This document shows positions 35,401 through 47,860 of a DNA stretch of 64,000 nt, one piece after another. Source of the DNA: Nymphaea colorata (lineage: Eukaryota > Streptophyta > Magnoliopsida > Nymphaeales > Nymphaeaceae); the NCBI RefSeq assembly GCF_008831285.2, contig NC_045138.2, positions 14,706,571 to 14,770,570 on the forward strand, in the 5' to 3' direction. The notes below the pieces were generated by a model. The model searched no databases. It was not told where the DNA came from and worked only from the letters and a program-made list of their open reading frames with translations. The position numbers and the translations under genes are program-made. How positions within the stretch are numbered: position 1 is the stretch's first letter; the number at the start of each line of letters is the position of its first letter.

Positions 35401-36608
35401 GCTCGCTATTCTAACCATCGTGCTCGGATCATGCATAATCTCCCCTGTCAAACTTTCTTTTTATGGAGTTAAGGGGGCATGAGTTGGAAAAATTCTCTAG
35501 GCAATCCATATGGAAATCCAACTAACAACAACAAAGGCCATGTTAACAACATCCATGCTCATGGCACATCCATCTCCTTAAATAGTAGACGACATCATTC
35601 ATCCAGAAAAAAGGAATTGGAGAACTGCGTGTCTCACAGCTCATACCTGTTTTCTGGACAATGCTTCCAACCGCGTAGAAATTCCGCCAGACATGAATTT
35701 ACCATCAAAGTCGACGAGAATGTAGACCAAATAATTAATAAATATCTCAGAAAATTTGATGAAGATTAAAACTATTATCAGTAGACACTACCATAAAACC
35801 AATAAGATGCCAATTCTTGAACTGTTAAGCTAAAATCGCAGCCCCTGTATGTCTAAACTCTAAACCGCTCGTAAGCAAAATAAGCAGTTAGGAACGGAAA
35901 CAAGTATTTACTAGCTTAAAAGATCGAACACCAAAGAGTTACAATATTTTCAGCAATTGAATAGTGAGTGCAATTTATTGGTCATTATGTTTTCCTAGTT
36001 TAAGAAATATGTTTGCTCTCTAAAGTATGTTTTTTATCCAGCTTAACCATCAGGTGTAATTTCGAGAAATTCTAATTTTACCTAATTCCACTAAAAGCTT
36101 GAGTTCCATCCCATATAAACCTAATTGCGAGCAAAATCACGAAATCTCGTACTCCTCATAAACCCTGCTTTCACAGACAAAAACATGACTCTGCGTCTAG
36201 TATCAATTCTAACCTTTCTTTCACCATGCCTGGCTTTTCTTCTTCTCAAATCATGCTTCGCGACAAAATGTCTAGCTCCGGGTTCTTACTCTGAGCTTAC
36301 GGTACAGTTCACTTCTAAAATATACGCACTTCATCCAAGATTTCAAGAGTCCAAAACACAGAGCCTCCACACCAGAGTCAAGAAGTGCAGTCAACTTACA
36401 TACCGAAAACAACAAAAAAGAAGCAGCAAACGGAACAAGAGCCACCAAGTTCTCAAATAACCAAAAAAGTAAAAGATGCAAGCGATAAAAGATATTGGTA
36501 CTACAACAACAATAAGGGCACAAAGGAGGCATTCATACCGTATGCAGGTCTCGGCCTTTTCCCTGCGGGCGCAGACGGATCCCCGGGCTGCCAGTAGGGT
36601 TCCGCCAT
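32422..36608 (-). CDS. RRM RNA-binding protein, nuclear-speckle (NSR) type
   Basis: Six exons in order: 36608-36539, 35012-34861, 34775-34493, 34375-34314, 33486-33405, 32531-32422. All junctions are GT-AG with matching phase, giving 252 aa. The N-terminal half is low-complexity (MAEPYWQPGDPSAPAGKRPR, PPGGGTQMGIGG) with REDNRAAAHVVKDT. A single RRM fills the C-terminal third: RNP2 TLFVEGL, then IFRPFLGYKEVRLV, RNP1-like VLCFVDF, ending MQFARHPGPRSGSGMGPRSG. The layout and the HIFRPF.GYKEVRLV block match plant NSRa/NSRb and related one-RRM proteins that modulate alternative splicing in speckles. Intron 1 is 1.5 kb. The exact orthologue is uncertain because several plant paralogues share this domain. 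Confidence 0.85.
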
Positions 36609-38421
36609 CTCCAGAGAGGCGCCGCCGGATTTCCGACGATCGACAAATATCTGGAAAACTTTAAATGCCGGAAATACAAACCCTGGCTTCGTCGTATTCC
36701 TCCACTCCTCCCTCCGTCTGTTGAACTCTCCCCCCGTAAAATGGCTCGGATTCGACTCGGAAATTGAAGAGACTCGGTCGGACCCTGGTTCCCTCTTGAA
36801 AAGACGGACGATTCTTCACCAGCGACGTATCAATCGGATCGGGTTAGCATCCGATTGGATTCGCGATTAATCGAGTCGGAAACAATGCGGATCATGCATT
36901 GCTTGTGGCACAGAGAAGCCTGGGAAACAAAGCAGCATAAATTTGGATCGAACCACACCAAATCAATTGGGTAAAGATAATGCTTTCAAATTCGAACAAG
37001 TTCACGTCGGATTTGGATTTAGGAAACGGAATTTGATTGAATGCGGACTCGAGTTTGGTTTCGCAAAGATGTCCAATTGAACTATGGACATTTACCTTAA
37101 GATGCTAGCCGGACTCTCCGAATATCCATATCTAATTCTCCTTTTGAAATGAGATCTGAACTTCATTAGCAAATGCATACATCTACTTCCAAGAGAAATT
37201 TCCGATTGGATTTGGTTGCAGTGTTCTCGAGAACTGGATTCAGATGTGATCTGGACTTTTGTTCGTTCAAATTTAAATATGAAGATGTAACTACCCAGTT
37301 CACTGGATTTGGGAGATGATACAACTGGACAATTGACGTCCCCCTCAGGGTCCAAATCTTGGACGAGAATCCGAGAAAACTGCAGTAAACCACTTGTGTA
37401 TACTCCTCAACCCCAAGTCTATGCCCAAAACACATGAAAGTAGTTTGATTAAATGGAGCGAAACACATTGTCACAACATGCAATAATCTGTTCTGCCGTT
37501 CGATCAATCTAGTTGGACGTTTGACACTGCCTTGTTTGGTACCCGTTACTGCGTGAGGCAATGACTGCCTTCAACCAGAACAAGATCTGCTAAAAACCTG
37601 AAATTGTAAAGATTGAATCTCATTGAAGATATACAACTTGAGAAATAGCATTTCAGTTGATACAACCCGTAGGACGGCTACAAGGGATGCATTTTGTATC
37701 GTGCTTAGGCTTCAAAAAGGGATTAATTGCAAGAACTTGCATGGTTGGCTTGATAAGAATCCACCATACAGCCGAAACTCATTCGATGTAAAATTATTTA
37801 AATTACAATTATTGCTGCATTTTCATGATTTGCTGTTCCAAAAGGTAGTAGAGATACTTCCGACAGTTTGAATTTTGGTTCCACACATCACACTTAGATC
37901 ATCAATGACATGTAATTCCGTCTGTTTTGTTCCTCTCTCATTCTGCTTCTTTATTCATCTAAACCATCTTGAATAATTGAGATAATAAAAGGATCTCCAC
38001 AAAGAAAAGATGTTATTTTCCTGTCAGAGTAAGCTTTTTTGCAAAAAAACAACAAGTGTCTTGGCTAGGTGTAGCGAACAACGTCCCACGGAAAATAGGG
38101 GGAAGCCAGGATTAATAAAAGCCCATTTCATGGGATCATATATCTATTGGGCAATTTATGTTTGAGTTCAAATCATTAGCTCTTACCTCCCAGACACGCA
38201 GACGTCAATCAAGAATCTTTCCATCGTGACAAACAAAAAACGTTCCTTTCTCTGATATCCATGGCTAAGCATCTAGCTTATTCAGATAGATTGACACTGC
38301 ACTACAACACATAAAAAGAACATCAGAAGGGAAATATCCTTTAATCTGTGAAAAGTCATCTGGTATCATATAATGAGGCTCGACTGCCGTAGCATGAAAC
38401 CGACGCTGGAATTGACTAAAA
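36609..38421. other. intergenic, nothing recognised
   Basis: It holds the promoter of the NSR-like gene at its left end and the 3'UTR of bS6m at its right end. The middle has short ORFs of no recognisable family and no repeat I can define. Confidence 0.5.
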
Positions 38422-41400
38422 CTACTTGTCAGTAGTCTCTTCCACCACATAATCATCTTCATCATCATCGTCATCATCATCTTCATCCTCTTCATTGTAT
38501 AAGAAGTTACGCTGGTACTTGCTGAAATCACCTCTTAGGCCTTCGTCATTAACAAAGTCTAAGCCATACTTAGTGTCCCTGTGTTTGACTAGAAGCCAAC
38601 GCAGCAAGCGACTTTCTTTGTTCAGGTAGTGGAGCTCCTTATTCAAGTTAGGAGTAGTCATCATCGTCAACTGCATCAGCTGGCCCTGCACAAGCATGCA
38701 CAGATATCGTTGAAGTTCAACTTCACATCTGAGCCATCCGTAGGCGTATGCAATACCTTAAAAAGAAAAGAATAGAAAAAAACCAGGGAAATCCACCTAA
38801 GCCATGCAATTTGGCATGAGACTTAGGCTGATGACTAAAACACTACTTGTACAGAAAGAAGGCGAATGAATAAAAAATTTACGCCAACAGGTGCTCCAGA
38901 TGATATGACATACAGAAAAGATAATGAAAGCTTAACAAAAAATATTTTCTACTGTGAGAATATGTCCAAATGCCTAATACTGAATAGGCAACAGGCATAA
39001 AAGAATCTTTTACAGCTTTGCCATTTTAGGCCCAATTTTTTACTCCTTTCAGAGTTATGACACGGCATCCAACTCCATTCATGTTTGGTCCCTTTAAATC
39101 ACCATGTTCTTCCCACACAAGGATCCCACTTTTGTTCAATTTTCCAAGAACCATTAGATTGTCAAAAGTATAGTCACAAATAACATTTCGGAGTTTTAAC
39201 CGGCAAAGTTTTTCTCGGGTATAATACGGCTAGTTTGAAAAAAAAGAGAAATATATGATAAATTTTTTAAAATTAAAAAAAAACTAAAATAAGTGAGAAA
39301 CTAATAACACAAACATCAAAAAACTAAATAGATTTGCAACAAATAAAAAATAAAAAATGAAAAAAAAAACCGTTTGGCATTAAAAAAATATGAAAAAAAT
39401 GAAAACGCGAAAAAAACACTTTAAAAACATGCTACGTGTTTTTTTCGTTTTTAACGTTCTTTTTTTTCCTAAAAAAAAAGTTTTAAACGGCAATTTAATT
39501 TATCATGTTTTTTTTTTTGCGTTTTTTGTGACACTGGTCAAAACAATAAAAAAGGAAACCTGAAGTGAATATCAGCTTTATAACATTCAAGAAAGAAGCT
39601 CCAGCAGATTAATGCAGCAGTAGCACATTGCTGATGAGTGTAACCGGTCTTAGTTCGCTATTCACAGTTTTTTAAGATGGCACGGTACAAAGAAAAGATT
39701 GTCATGCCAAGCCACATGCATCAAAAAATGGATGGTCAAGTTGCATGTGAAACCCAAACACAAAATAAGCTCAAATACCATCAAACATATGAAAACATGC
39801 AATTACCAATAACATCACATATGTTTTAAAAAGTGATTAAATTGATGGAATTTGGTACAATTTCCATGAGAATGATAATTTCAAATCTTCTGCTTGGAAG
39901 ACATTAGAACCTCATAAAGAACTGCTTGCCAACATTTGGAGTGAGACTTAGGATTCTTTGATAGAGAATATGCTTGCAGAATTCCAGGTATTGAATAATA
40001 GTACTTCTCATAAAGTTTGATTTGGTCTGAATCCTAGTGCTTAGTAGTTTATCTTCATTTATATCTTCAATTCGAGTAGAATTAATTACAGAATATCCTT
40101 TGTAGTTGTTTTCTGATTTTGGCTTTAACAAACATAAAATGAACAGGTGCAACACAGATGCTTAAAACTCCACAACATTCATAGGCCAATAAACAATTTT
40201 TTGATGCAATTTGCTATTTTGTTTATTTTATGTGTATTGGCCTATATTATGTTCCACATATATACATAGACATATTTTTATTGTTCCTGTCACTATCATT
40301 GTTTGGAAAGGTAGCTGGACCTATACCTGCATCCAATAAGACACAAGCATAGAGGTCCTATTGCTCTTACTTCCTTAGGAACTACTATTTTGTACATATA
40401 TTTTGTTTGTCCATCAGGCACCTTGTTTCAAAAGCCACAGGAAGACTTGGAACACTCTACCTGTATATATGCTACAGAAATGCTCTCCCTGCACTGTACC
40501 CTAGAGGGCCTAGACATTGTCTAAATTGGGTTGAAGCAGGAAATGGGTCGACCTGGAAGAGCGCCTTCTCTATTTCAATCCGCTAAAAGCTACTCTTCAC
40601 AGTCAAAGTCAGGCTAAGGCAAATTGCTAGCCTCAGCTACTCTTGCTTGATACTTGCCAGCCACCAACTAGCACATTGGTCAGTTATGATCATTACTTCC
40701 CAGTCTAATCCATCTAACGCAGCTGAAGGGGTTTCAAACGATCAGAATCCAGTAAACTTAGCAAATGATCAGCTAAATAATTGTTGGGTCGAGATTCATG
40801 TAGGCTATAACCACCCAAGTGACGGTATTTATGTCTGAACGTTCCTATTTCCTTCTCCCTACGTTGGCATTTTCCATTTCCGTCTTCGTACATTGGCATT
40901 ACCTATGCCAATGGATGAAACCAGGATAACCGGCCATTTGCGCCTTAAGCAGTTCACAGACAAACATTAGCAATGCACAACACTGATCTATTACCAAGAT
41001 CAACTCAATAACAATCACAGGCAAATAAAAAAAATGCTTAATGTGCTTTTGAGTGGAAAGTGATTAATGTTTTTCTGCAGCTGAAGAAAAGGCAAATAAA
41101 CCCAATGAAACAAGAAACTGATTCTCCTCACTTTCCTGTACCAAAGCACGCCCATAAGAAAAACTGAAAATCCATGCTAATAACCACACAAAGAACAGCA
41201 GAGATGCCCCCGACAAAGTAAAGCATGAAAAGCATTAAGAACAGCAAAAGTACCCAATAGACAAGGCACTGATCGATCTACACAAAAAGGAAAAACTCAA
41301 GAAAGGAAGAACAAAGAAATCCCTATCCGGAAACAATAAAAAAAAAACCGAAAGAGAAGTGAAACAATAAAACATATATATATCCAAGATAAGAAAAGAA

Positions 41401-41698
41401 GTAAATTCATCATGTTGAACAAAATCTACACAAATTCACCACCAAACGTCAAACCGTGAATCCAAAGGGGAAAAAACACGCATACACTCTGAAGTAACAA
41501 AGAAGATTGGTGTACCTGGTAGTGTCTGCCATCTAACTTCTTGATCCCATACCCCAAATGAATCTTCCCGAACGACTTGATATCCGTGACGACTCCATTT
41601 CTCTTGTACACATGATTCCCAACTCTGGCTACCAGATCAATTAGGCTTGCCTTCTCTATGTGGGGCTTGAAAAGAAGCATACAGTCATAGAGCGGCAT
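38422..41698 (-). CDS. mitochondrial small-subunit ribosomal protein bS6m
   Basis: Two exons, 41698-41516 and 38685-38422, in phase 0 across a 2.83-kb intron, giving 148 aa. Exon 1 (MPLYDCMLLFKPHIEKASLI, GVVTDIKSFGKIHLGYGIKK) and exon 2 (GQLMQLTMMTTPNLNKELHY, LLRWLLVKHRD) match plant nuclear bS6 proteins such as Arabidopsis At3g18760. bS6 sits on the platform of the small subunit. The C-terminus carries a run of Glu/Asp (about residues 129-145), commonly seen in plant versions. No cleavable targeting peptide is visible, also as in the family. A 129-bp 5'UTR intron is likely (41830-41702: donor AAG/GTACAC, acceptor GAAAG/GC just before the ATG). Confidence 0.9.
39240..39540. repeat. A/T-rich imperfect palindrome in the bS6m intron
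   Basis: Poly-A-rich DNA on the left and poly-T-rich DNA on the right form an imperfect inverted repeat. CCGTTTGGCATTAAAAA and GAAAACGCGAAAAAA face their near-complements TTTAAACGGCAATTTAAT and TTTTTGCGTTTTTTG around about 39430. It may be a degraded foldback MITE. Confidence 0.45.
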
Positions 41699-42176
41699 TG
41701 CCTTTCAGAAGTATCGCCTCAAAATTCGAAGACCAACAAGACGGAAAACCAAGGCCGATCAAATATAGAGAAACCAAAAAAAAGTGGAAGAACTATCTTC
41801 GCATGAGAGAGAGAGAGAGAGTGTGTGTACCTTGACTCGTTCTCGGTCCTACTGCCAGAAGGAGGAAAGAATCATTCGTCAACGCAGCTGTAGCACAGGA
41901 AGGAGGTAGACAGCGAGAGGAGAAGGAGCAGCGGAGAGAGAAGATGGGGGAAAAGGGAGGGACAAGAACCAGCCGGAGAGAGAAGGGTACCCTGACACCG
42001 CGAGAGCTCGAAATAGAAGGGGGCGGTAGAGGGAGAGCCGATAAAATAGGGATGCAGGGACTATAAGTCCCTAGATACAAAAACGAGAGAGAGAAAGAGA
42101 GAGAGAAGGGTAGCGCCCCTTGCACAAGACAGCCGCTTTTCGGCCTAATAATTTCGTAAAGGTTGCAAAGACTCAT
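41699..42176 (-). promoter_or_regulatory. bS6m leader and promoter region
   Basis: Purine/pyrimidine-rich DNA with GA runs at 41805-41820 and 42084-42110 (CT runs on the gene strand), typical of plant 5' leaders. The probable 5'UTR intron is 41830-41702. The transcription start is not defined by sequence. Confidence 0.5.
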
Positions 42177-43232
42177 TAACCATCATCTTCTATCACTAAA
42201 TTGTTATATTCTTACTATTTAAGCCGTTGTATTTGTCTCTTCCTCAAGTTTACTTCTTGTTCTTATTTGGCGATTCTTTTGAAAAGTATAATATTTATGT
42301 TAAAATCGTAAAAAGTGATCTTCTTTGTGATACGGAAAGAGGCAGGGAAGACCCAGCTTCATGAGTGACTTTAGCAATAGAGGTTTCTAAGAAAGCAAAC
42401 GTTTTGGTTTTGGATATGTTCGGGGTGCCCTTTCTAATGGGCATGTTTCAATGCTTTCTTTAATGGCAGCCAAACCAAACCAATTGTATGCTTTATTTCT
42501 TTCTCTCCCAACTGTTATTGTTCACCACCACCCCTTTATAGAGGTTTAGATGGTGCAATTTCGGCCATGAGGTTCCTTCCTTCAGCTTCTAAGGAAAATG
42601 ATCATCAGTCTTCCAAAACAGTATAGTGCCCGTGAGGACGTTTATGCTCAGGGGCTTGCTTATTCCTCCGAGGGATTAGCGGGACCGATGATGAACCCGC
42701 TAATGCTAGGCACCAGCATTACACAGACACCTTACCCTTTCACGTGGCTCTTAAATCAAAATCTGAAATTCCACATCAGATCTTTCCTGCTTATGTTGGA
42801 TCGGATCTGATTCAAATCCAATTTCTCTATGCAGTTATTGGATGTAGGTAAGGGTGAGCATCAGGTACCCGTAACAGGCCCCAGCTCTCGACTCGCAGGT
42901 ACCTTGTTTTTAGAGCCTTTTCTTTGAACTCAACTCTTGGCTTAGCCTTAGCATATAAAGAAAGCTGGGACGCCAATGTGGATCGCGATCCTAAATCCAA
43001 CAAAGCTTGTGCTTGCTGGTAAAAGTTTTGAGACCAATCGGAATGGTATTCATTCATGATCGAGCCTTGGGATTCGGCCCCCCAAAAAACATTTGGGTCT
43101 AGAAACTGGTTAGCCATTAACAGAAAACGGGATTATTTTAGAGATACAGATATTTCAAGTAAACAAGCGCCCACTCAAACCGGGGATGCTTCACTGCAGA
43201 TTAATTATTAATAAAGGGAGCAGAAAATATCA
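42177..43232. other. intergenic, nothing recognised
   Basis: It holds two unrecognised ORFs, 42598-42810 (+) and 42827-43117 (-, product starts MANQFLDPNVFWGAES). Neither has a family I know, codon support or visible regulatory context. Confidence 0.4.
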
Positions 43233-43804
43233 GAGAGTCCAAAAGGAGCGGGTATTATAAAAGTGAGTAGGTCTGCGACTGCATCCTCAATGAGAGGAGA
43301 AGATGGTTTTGGAGTGCCTCACCATGTTTTTTATTGTGTTACCAATTTGTCTTCTGGATAACTGGTCAGAATCAAAGGAGATGAAGTACCGAGCACTAAA
43401 ACCATGGTTACTGTCTTTATGCGCTTTATGTCAGTAACCATGGTTTTAGTGCTCGGTACTTCATCTCCTTTGATTCTGACCAGTTATCCAGGGAGACAAA
43501 TTGGTAACACAACAAAAAACATGCTGAGGCTACAAATGGATTTTCACTTGGAAAAGGATGCCCGGAGAGAGCATTCTGCAATTTTATTTCACACCATTGT
43601 CAGATCATACATACAATGAAAGAATGGATCGCTATGTGCAATATACCAGGCCCGCAGACGACAGCCTCAAGACCCAAGCAGACGGGGCTGTCAGGCAAGA
43701 TACTAACAATTCAATTCAATTCTGTGCACTCCAAAACCATCTTCTCCTCTCATTGAGGATGCAGGCCTACTCACTTTTATAATACCCGATCTTTTTGGAC
43801 TCTC
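43233..43804. mobile_element. nested foldback element (copy A)
   Basis: Outer arms 43233-43317 and 43726-43804 are inverted repeats. Inside them an inner pair, 43323-43413 and 43432-43523, forms a hairpin of ~91-bp arms with an 18-nt loop (TCTTTATGCGCTTTATGT). Each pair shows about one small indel. Between the inner right arm and the outer right arm lies a ~200-bp unique stretch, open for about 45 codons on the plus strand (includes KNMLRLQMDFHLEKDA), product unknown. The inner right arm plus this stretch recurs at 57408-57687. No transposase was seen. Confidence 0.8.
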
Positions 43805-43920
43805 TCGACCGAAGCCGTTTTTTTTTTCTAAAACTGGGAAAAGGCGACTCACTCCCCTACCCAGACGTTTTACAGACGAAAGCCCTTTTCCTCTTCGCAA
43901 TTGGAAAAAAGGTTTAGAAG

Positions 43921-43941
43921 AAAGTGGCAGCGGTTTGTAAA
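43921..43941 (+). repeat. module shared with the 2.7-kb palindrome loop
   Basis: Exact 21-bp match to 2703-2723 (core GTGGCAGCGGTTTG), lying ~115 bp past the right arm of the foldback element. The intervening DNA includes GGGAAAAGGCGACTC, which also occurs next to copy B near 57371-57385. Confidence 0.65.
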
Positions 43942-46792
43942 GCTCCGGATTGGAAGAAATTTGAAAAAGAACATGATATTCTCGTGAGCATCTTGTAGGA
44001 TATCAGGAAATTTGTCAATATAGTGCCGAGGAGTTCAAGTTTTTTCATCAGAGGACATGATTTGACGTGTTAATATAAAATATACTTTTTATTGTCACTT
44101 GTCACACGTTGATCTGAAACTGACGTTTAGATCCGTTTCTATCACATAACTTGTAGTATTGAACACTCTTTTAGTTATTTGATATCCTCAGCAATATAAT
44201 ATATATTTTGTGTGCATCAGATATATACGGTCGGCCATATCCAGTTGCATGATTTGGGTTGGTGATGAGGTCAGGGTCCGGACCCGAACCATTGATTCAC
44301 GATCCAGGGTCGTAGTTGATGGGGTATTCCTAATTTTCAAATTGATATTTACTGCTTAATATCTTTGGAATCAATGATCCAATTACTTCTCATGAAAGTC
44401 TGGTATATGAGAGTGTGGTAGCTACTTGGTTTCCTACGTATATGCATAACTTCACCATGTGGAGAGATTCTTACAGGTATACTTTCAGTATATGTAAATG
44501 ATAGGTTTCTTTTCTCAAAAAGAATATGCTAAGTCAGCAAAAGCAGGGAAGGAGTCTGATATTAAAATCCTCTGCTGCAAACATGAGAAATTGTGTAAGA
44601 GAGAGAGAGAGAACTATAGCTAGCAAAACAGGTGGCTTCATTTCTTAGGAAAAGTGACTCGCCCACTTAACTAATTTACATGAGAAAGTTTTTCCATTAC
44701 TTTTTTCCTAGGTAAGAGCATTCCCACACTTAAGAGAATCCAGTTTACCTAAGAAAGCTGCAAACTAACTTGTCCGAGCTTCTGGGGTTGTCTTCTGTAC
44801 GCGAATTCTGCACACCTGCTGGGTGGTCTGCTCGCTAGTTCAACCAGTCGCAGTTGGTCATGTTTGAGTTCAAAAAATTATTGTAAATCTGTCCATGTTA
44901 CTGTTGATGCATAGACCCACAAAAGAAAATGACATGCTTTAGAAAATAGAAGCCGAGGTAGGGAACCATATATATTGCTGGAATTATTGTGCCTAAAATT
45001 AGGTAAGCTTATAGTCCTTTGGATAAGCAAGCAGCATGCGAACTCTTCGACGTGTTTGCGAAGAGTTTGGAATGAAAATGTCATGTGCCTCTGTATTTTT
45101 AAGGATTTGAGAAAATTATTTTTCTCAAAATTTAAAAAAAAAACGCTTATTCAAGATTTTGCTTGTACGTCAAAAGAACATAAAAAGATGTATTGAAAAT
45201 TCGTTAGCATTAGGGGCGGAGCAAGGGGTTGGCAGGAGCCATCATATTTTAAAATTTACAAGTTTGAATTTTTTGAAATTAGTGTATTGGTATTGGTAAT
45301 TCTTGGATGCTAGTGAGAAGAGCAGCAAACCTGCTAATTTGCTTCATTAGTAAAAGCAAACATGTTTTGTTTGTGATAAGGAAAGAGAGATCCAATTGAA
45401 GGGCAAAGGAGTGATTGACATACCTTCTGACATACGTCTCAAGTGAGAAAGTATTTGCCCGTAGGATTACACATATAAAGAAATCTTAATTTGCTCAGCA
45501 TAGAGCCAAAGCTCCCACTCAACCCCTTGTGCCATTAAGGTAAAAGATCTTACCCCCACTTCAAGTAAATAGTAATTGAGAGCCCTTGTTTCAAGAAAAA
45601 AGGATTTGAAAGCCAGAACAAAAGATCTTTCCTTGAAAGACATTCCCTTGAAACACTTTCCATAATAGTTGAACATAAGTGAAGACAACAACAACAACAA
45701 CAACAATGGTTGTGCTACCATTTTTCATTTGTACTTTTCTTTCTGCCTTACATTAGTTACTGTGCTATAACCATATTTTCTATCTCACTTGCAAATTTCT
45801 AGGCTAATTTTCTTGCGCCTGCTTCTCATATCACTGCCCTCACCTTTTCATAGGATGGTAGTTGTGGCCTTGAGTATGCATAAAATGAAGCAATTTCCTT
45901 GACAATAAAAGCATCCAAACACATGCAATTGCAAACCAATTATACTTGTCAGGTCTAAGTCAGATTCATCTTTTCCTTCTACTCTTGGGAGAGCTTCATC
46001 CACAAAGTTTTTTAGCATATAAATGGCCCTTTTATATTTTTGTTAAAACTTCTTTATCAATAAATACCATACCAACAGAGAAAACATTATTTGCTTTTGA
46101 GTTGAGCTAGCAGTATGTCTCATTCATTGAGCTGGTTGAGCCTTAATGCAACCTTCTTTCTCGTATATGAGTCTTAATCAAGTGCAACACACTACAGAAA
46201 ATTCCTCTCAAATATTGATGGTCACTCATTCATAGTCATGAGATAAAGCTGATACATATTGATCTATGTATTAACAATATGTCCCTTAAAGTCTCTACAA
46301 GAGGTTGTTTGGTAATAATAACTGTTACTATTTCATGAATCTCCATAGAAAAATAGGATAAATTCATGAAATACTGCAACATACTATTTAATGGATCTGT
46401 AGAATAAATTCATGGAATAATAACACTATGTTACTAATGTGAAACATTCATATGCCTTGATGGATCCCTTTTTAACAAAGTTTTTACATTGTCCACATTA
46501 TGGATCTCCAAATCTTGATTAGCTAGGATTGATTTGAAGGATACAATGACACGTAATGGACTCTTGACCTCTTTCATCTGGAAGGTGAAAACGTAATTAT
46601 GTTATGTCTTGAGAACTTGTTCTAACATAACAGTAATTATTTTTTTGTTTTTTGTTTTTTTTTTTAATTTAAGCTCCTCATTTGATTGGTTAAAAGTATT
46701 AAGTATAGAACAATTTACATGGTAACTGTAACATAGACCCTAGGAGATGGATCAATCTGCGGCTACATCAAAAAATTTGGAGGAAATGAATG

Positions 46793-46837
<45 letters not shown>

Positions 46838-47860
46838 CGTAAACAAAACTAAGTTATATCCTAGACAGATCTAATCTTAAACAATTAACGAAGACATTGG
46901 CATAATATAAATACATATTGCGCTCAATAATTCTTACTTTTACGATCCATGCATGATCTAGAGAAATCATAATAAAAGCAACATTTAAATAAACAAGTCA
47001 TATAAATAAAATAGTACATGTTAATGACCAATAACTATAACAATAGGGCCAAAACTGAGTTACAAACAAACTAAAACAAGTAAAAGAAATGGTGGAACAA
47101 TTTTGGTCCAAATTACTTGTAAGATCCAATCCAAGATTGACCTGAGTTCTTGAGTTCTGGGTATACCCTATAAAATTGAATACATATAAAGAAAAAGCTC
47201 CTTTGCTTGTTGGTTGGATCCAAACAAGCATATTTTACACCTAATATTGGAAACTTCAACTATCTGCCCCTCAAATAAACTCCTTCAAAAACCTGCCCTC
47301 GTGTAGAGTATCAAGTTATTGAAAACTAATTTCCAACTCATGTGTTCGATTTGAATAGTTTAATTCTCCTGGTAGAAAGACATATAACATGATGTTCAAA
47401 ACCACAAGATAACGGATGTAGGAATTCTCTAAGGACAGGAAAATGATACTGAATAAGAAATTTAACGTACTCATACATGAAAGAAAAAGATTTGTTGACA
47501 AGTATAAGATGTTCAACTATTTGTCATGGTGGTCCATTAGCTCTGTTCTTATGCATAAATAAGTTATCTATAACAAAAAAAATTTGGTTCTACTTCTGCC
47601 ATTGTTTGTGGTCATTGACTCCTTGAAAATAGTAATGTGAGGATATAGGGATGTCAATTACGATATCTGACCGAACCATTCTAAAAACTAGCTAGCTTTC
47701 TACAACACAACCTATGAATCAAGCTTACGGACCGCCAATGTCTGCCATTGAACCGGTCCATCCATTCCAAGGACTTCTGTCGGTTCTGGCTAAGGCACGG
47801 GCAGATTCAAGCACATGGCGCGAACTCTCACCCACACACTCGCACTCTCTCTTTCTATTA
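43942..47860. other. intergenic, AT-rich
   Basis: About 3.9 kb with no recognisable exon or RNA gene. A (TA)n run lies at 46793-46835. Around 46285-46460 short inverted stretches (AATAATAACTGTTACTATTTC...) may be a degraded MITE, but no firm ends are visible. Confidence 0.45.
46793..46835. repeat. (TA)n microsatellite
   Basis: About twenty uninterrupted TA units. Confidence 0.9.

Noticed and set aside
42827-43117. 96-codon minus-strand ORF
   Set aside because: No recognised family, no supporting context. It was left as part of the intergenic description.
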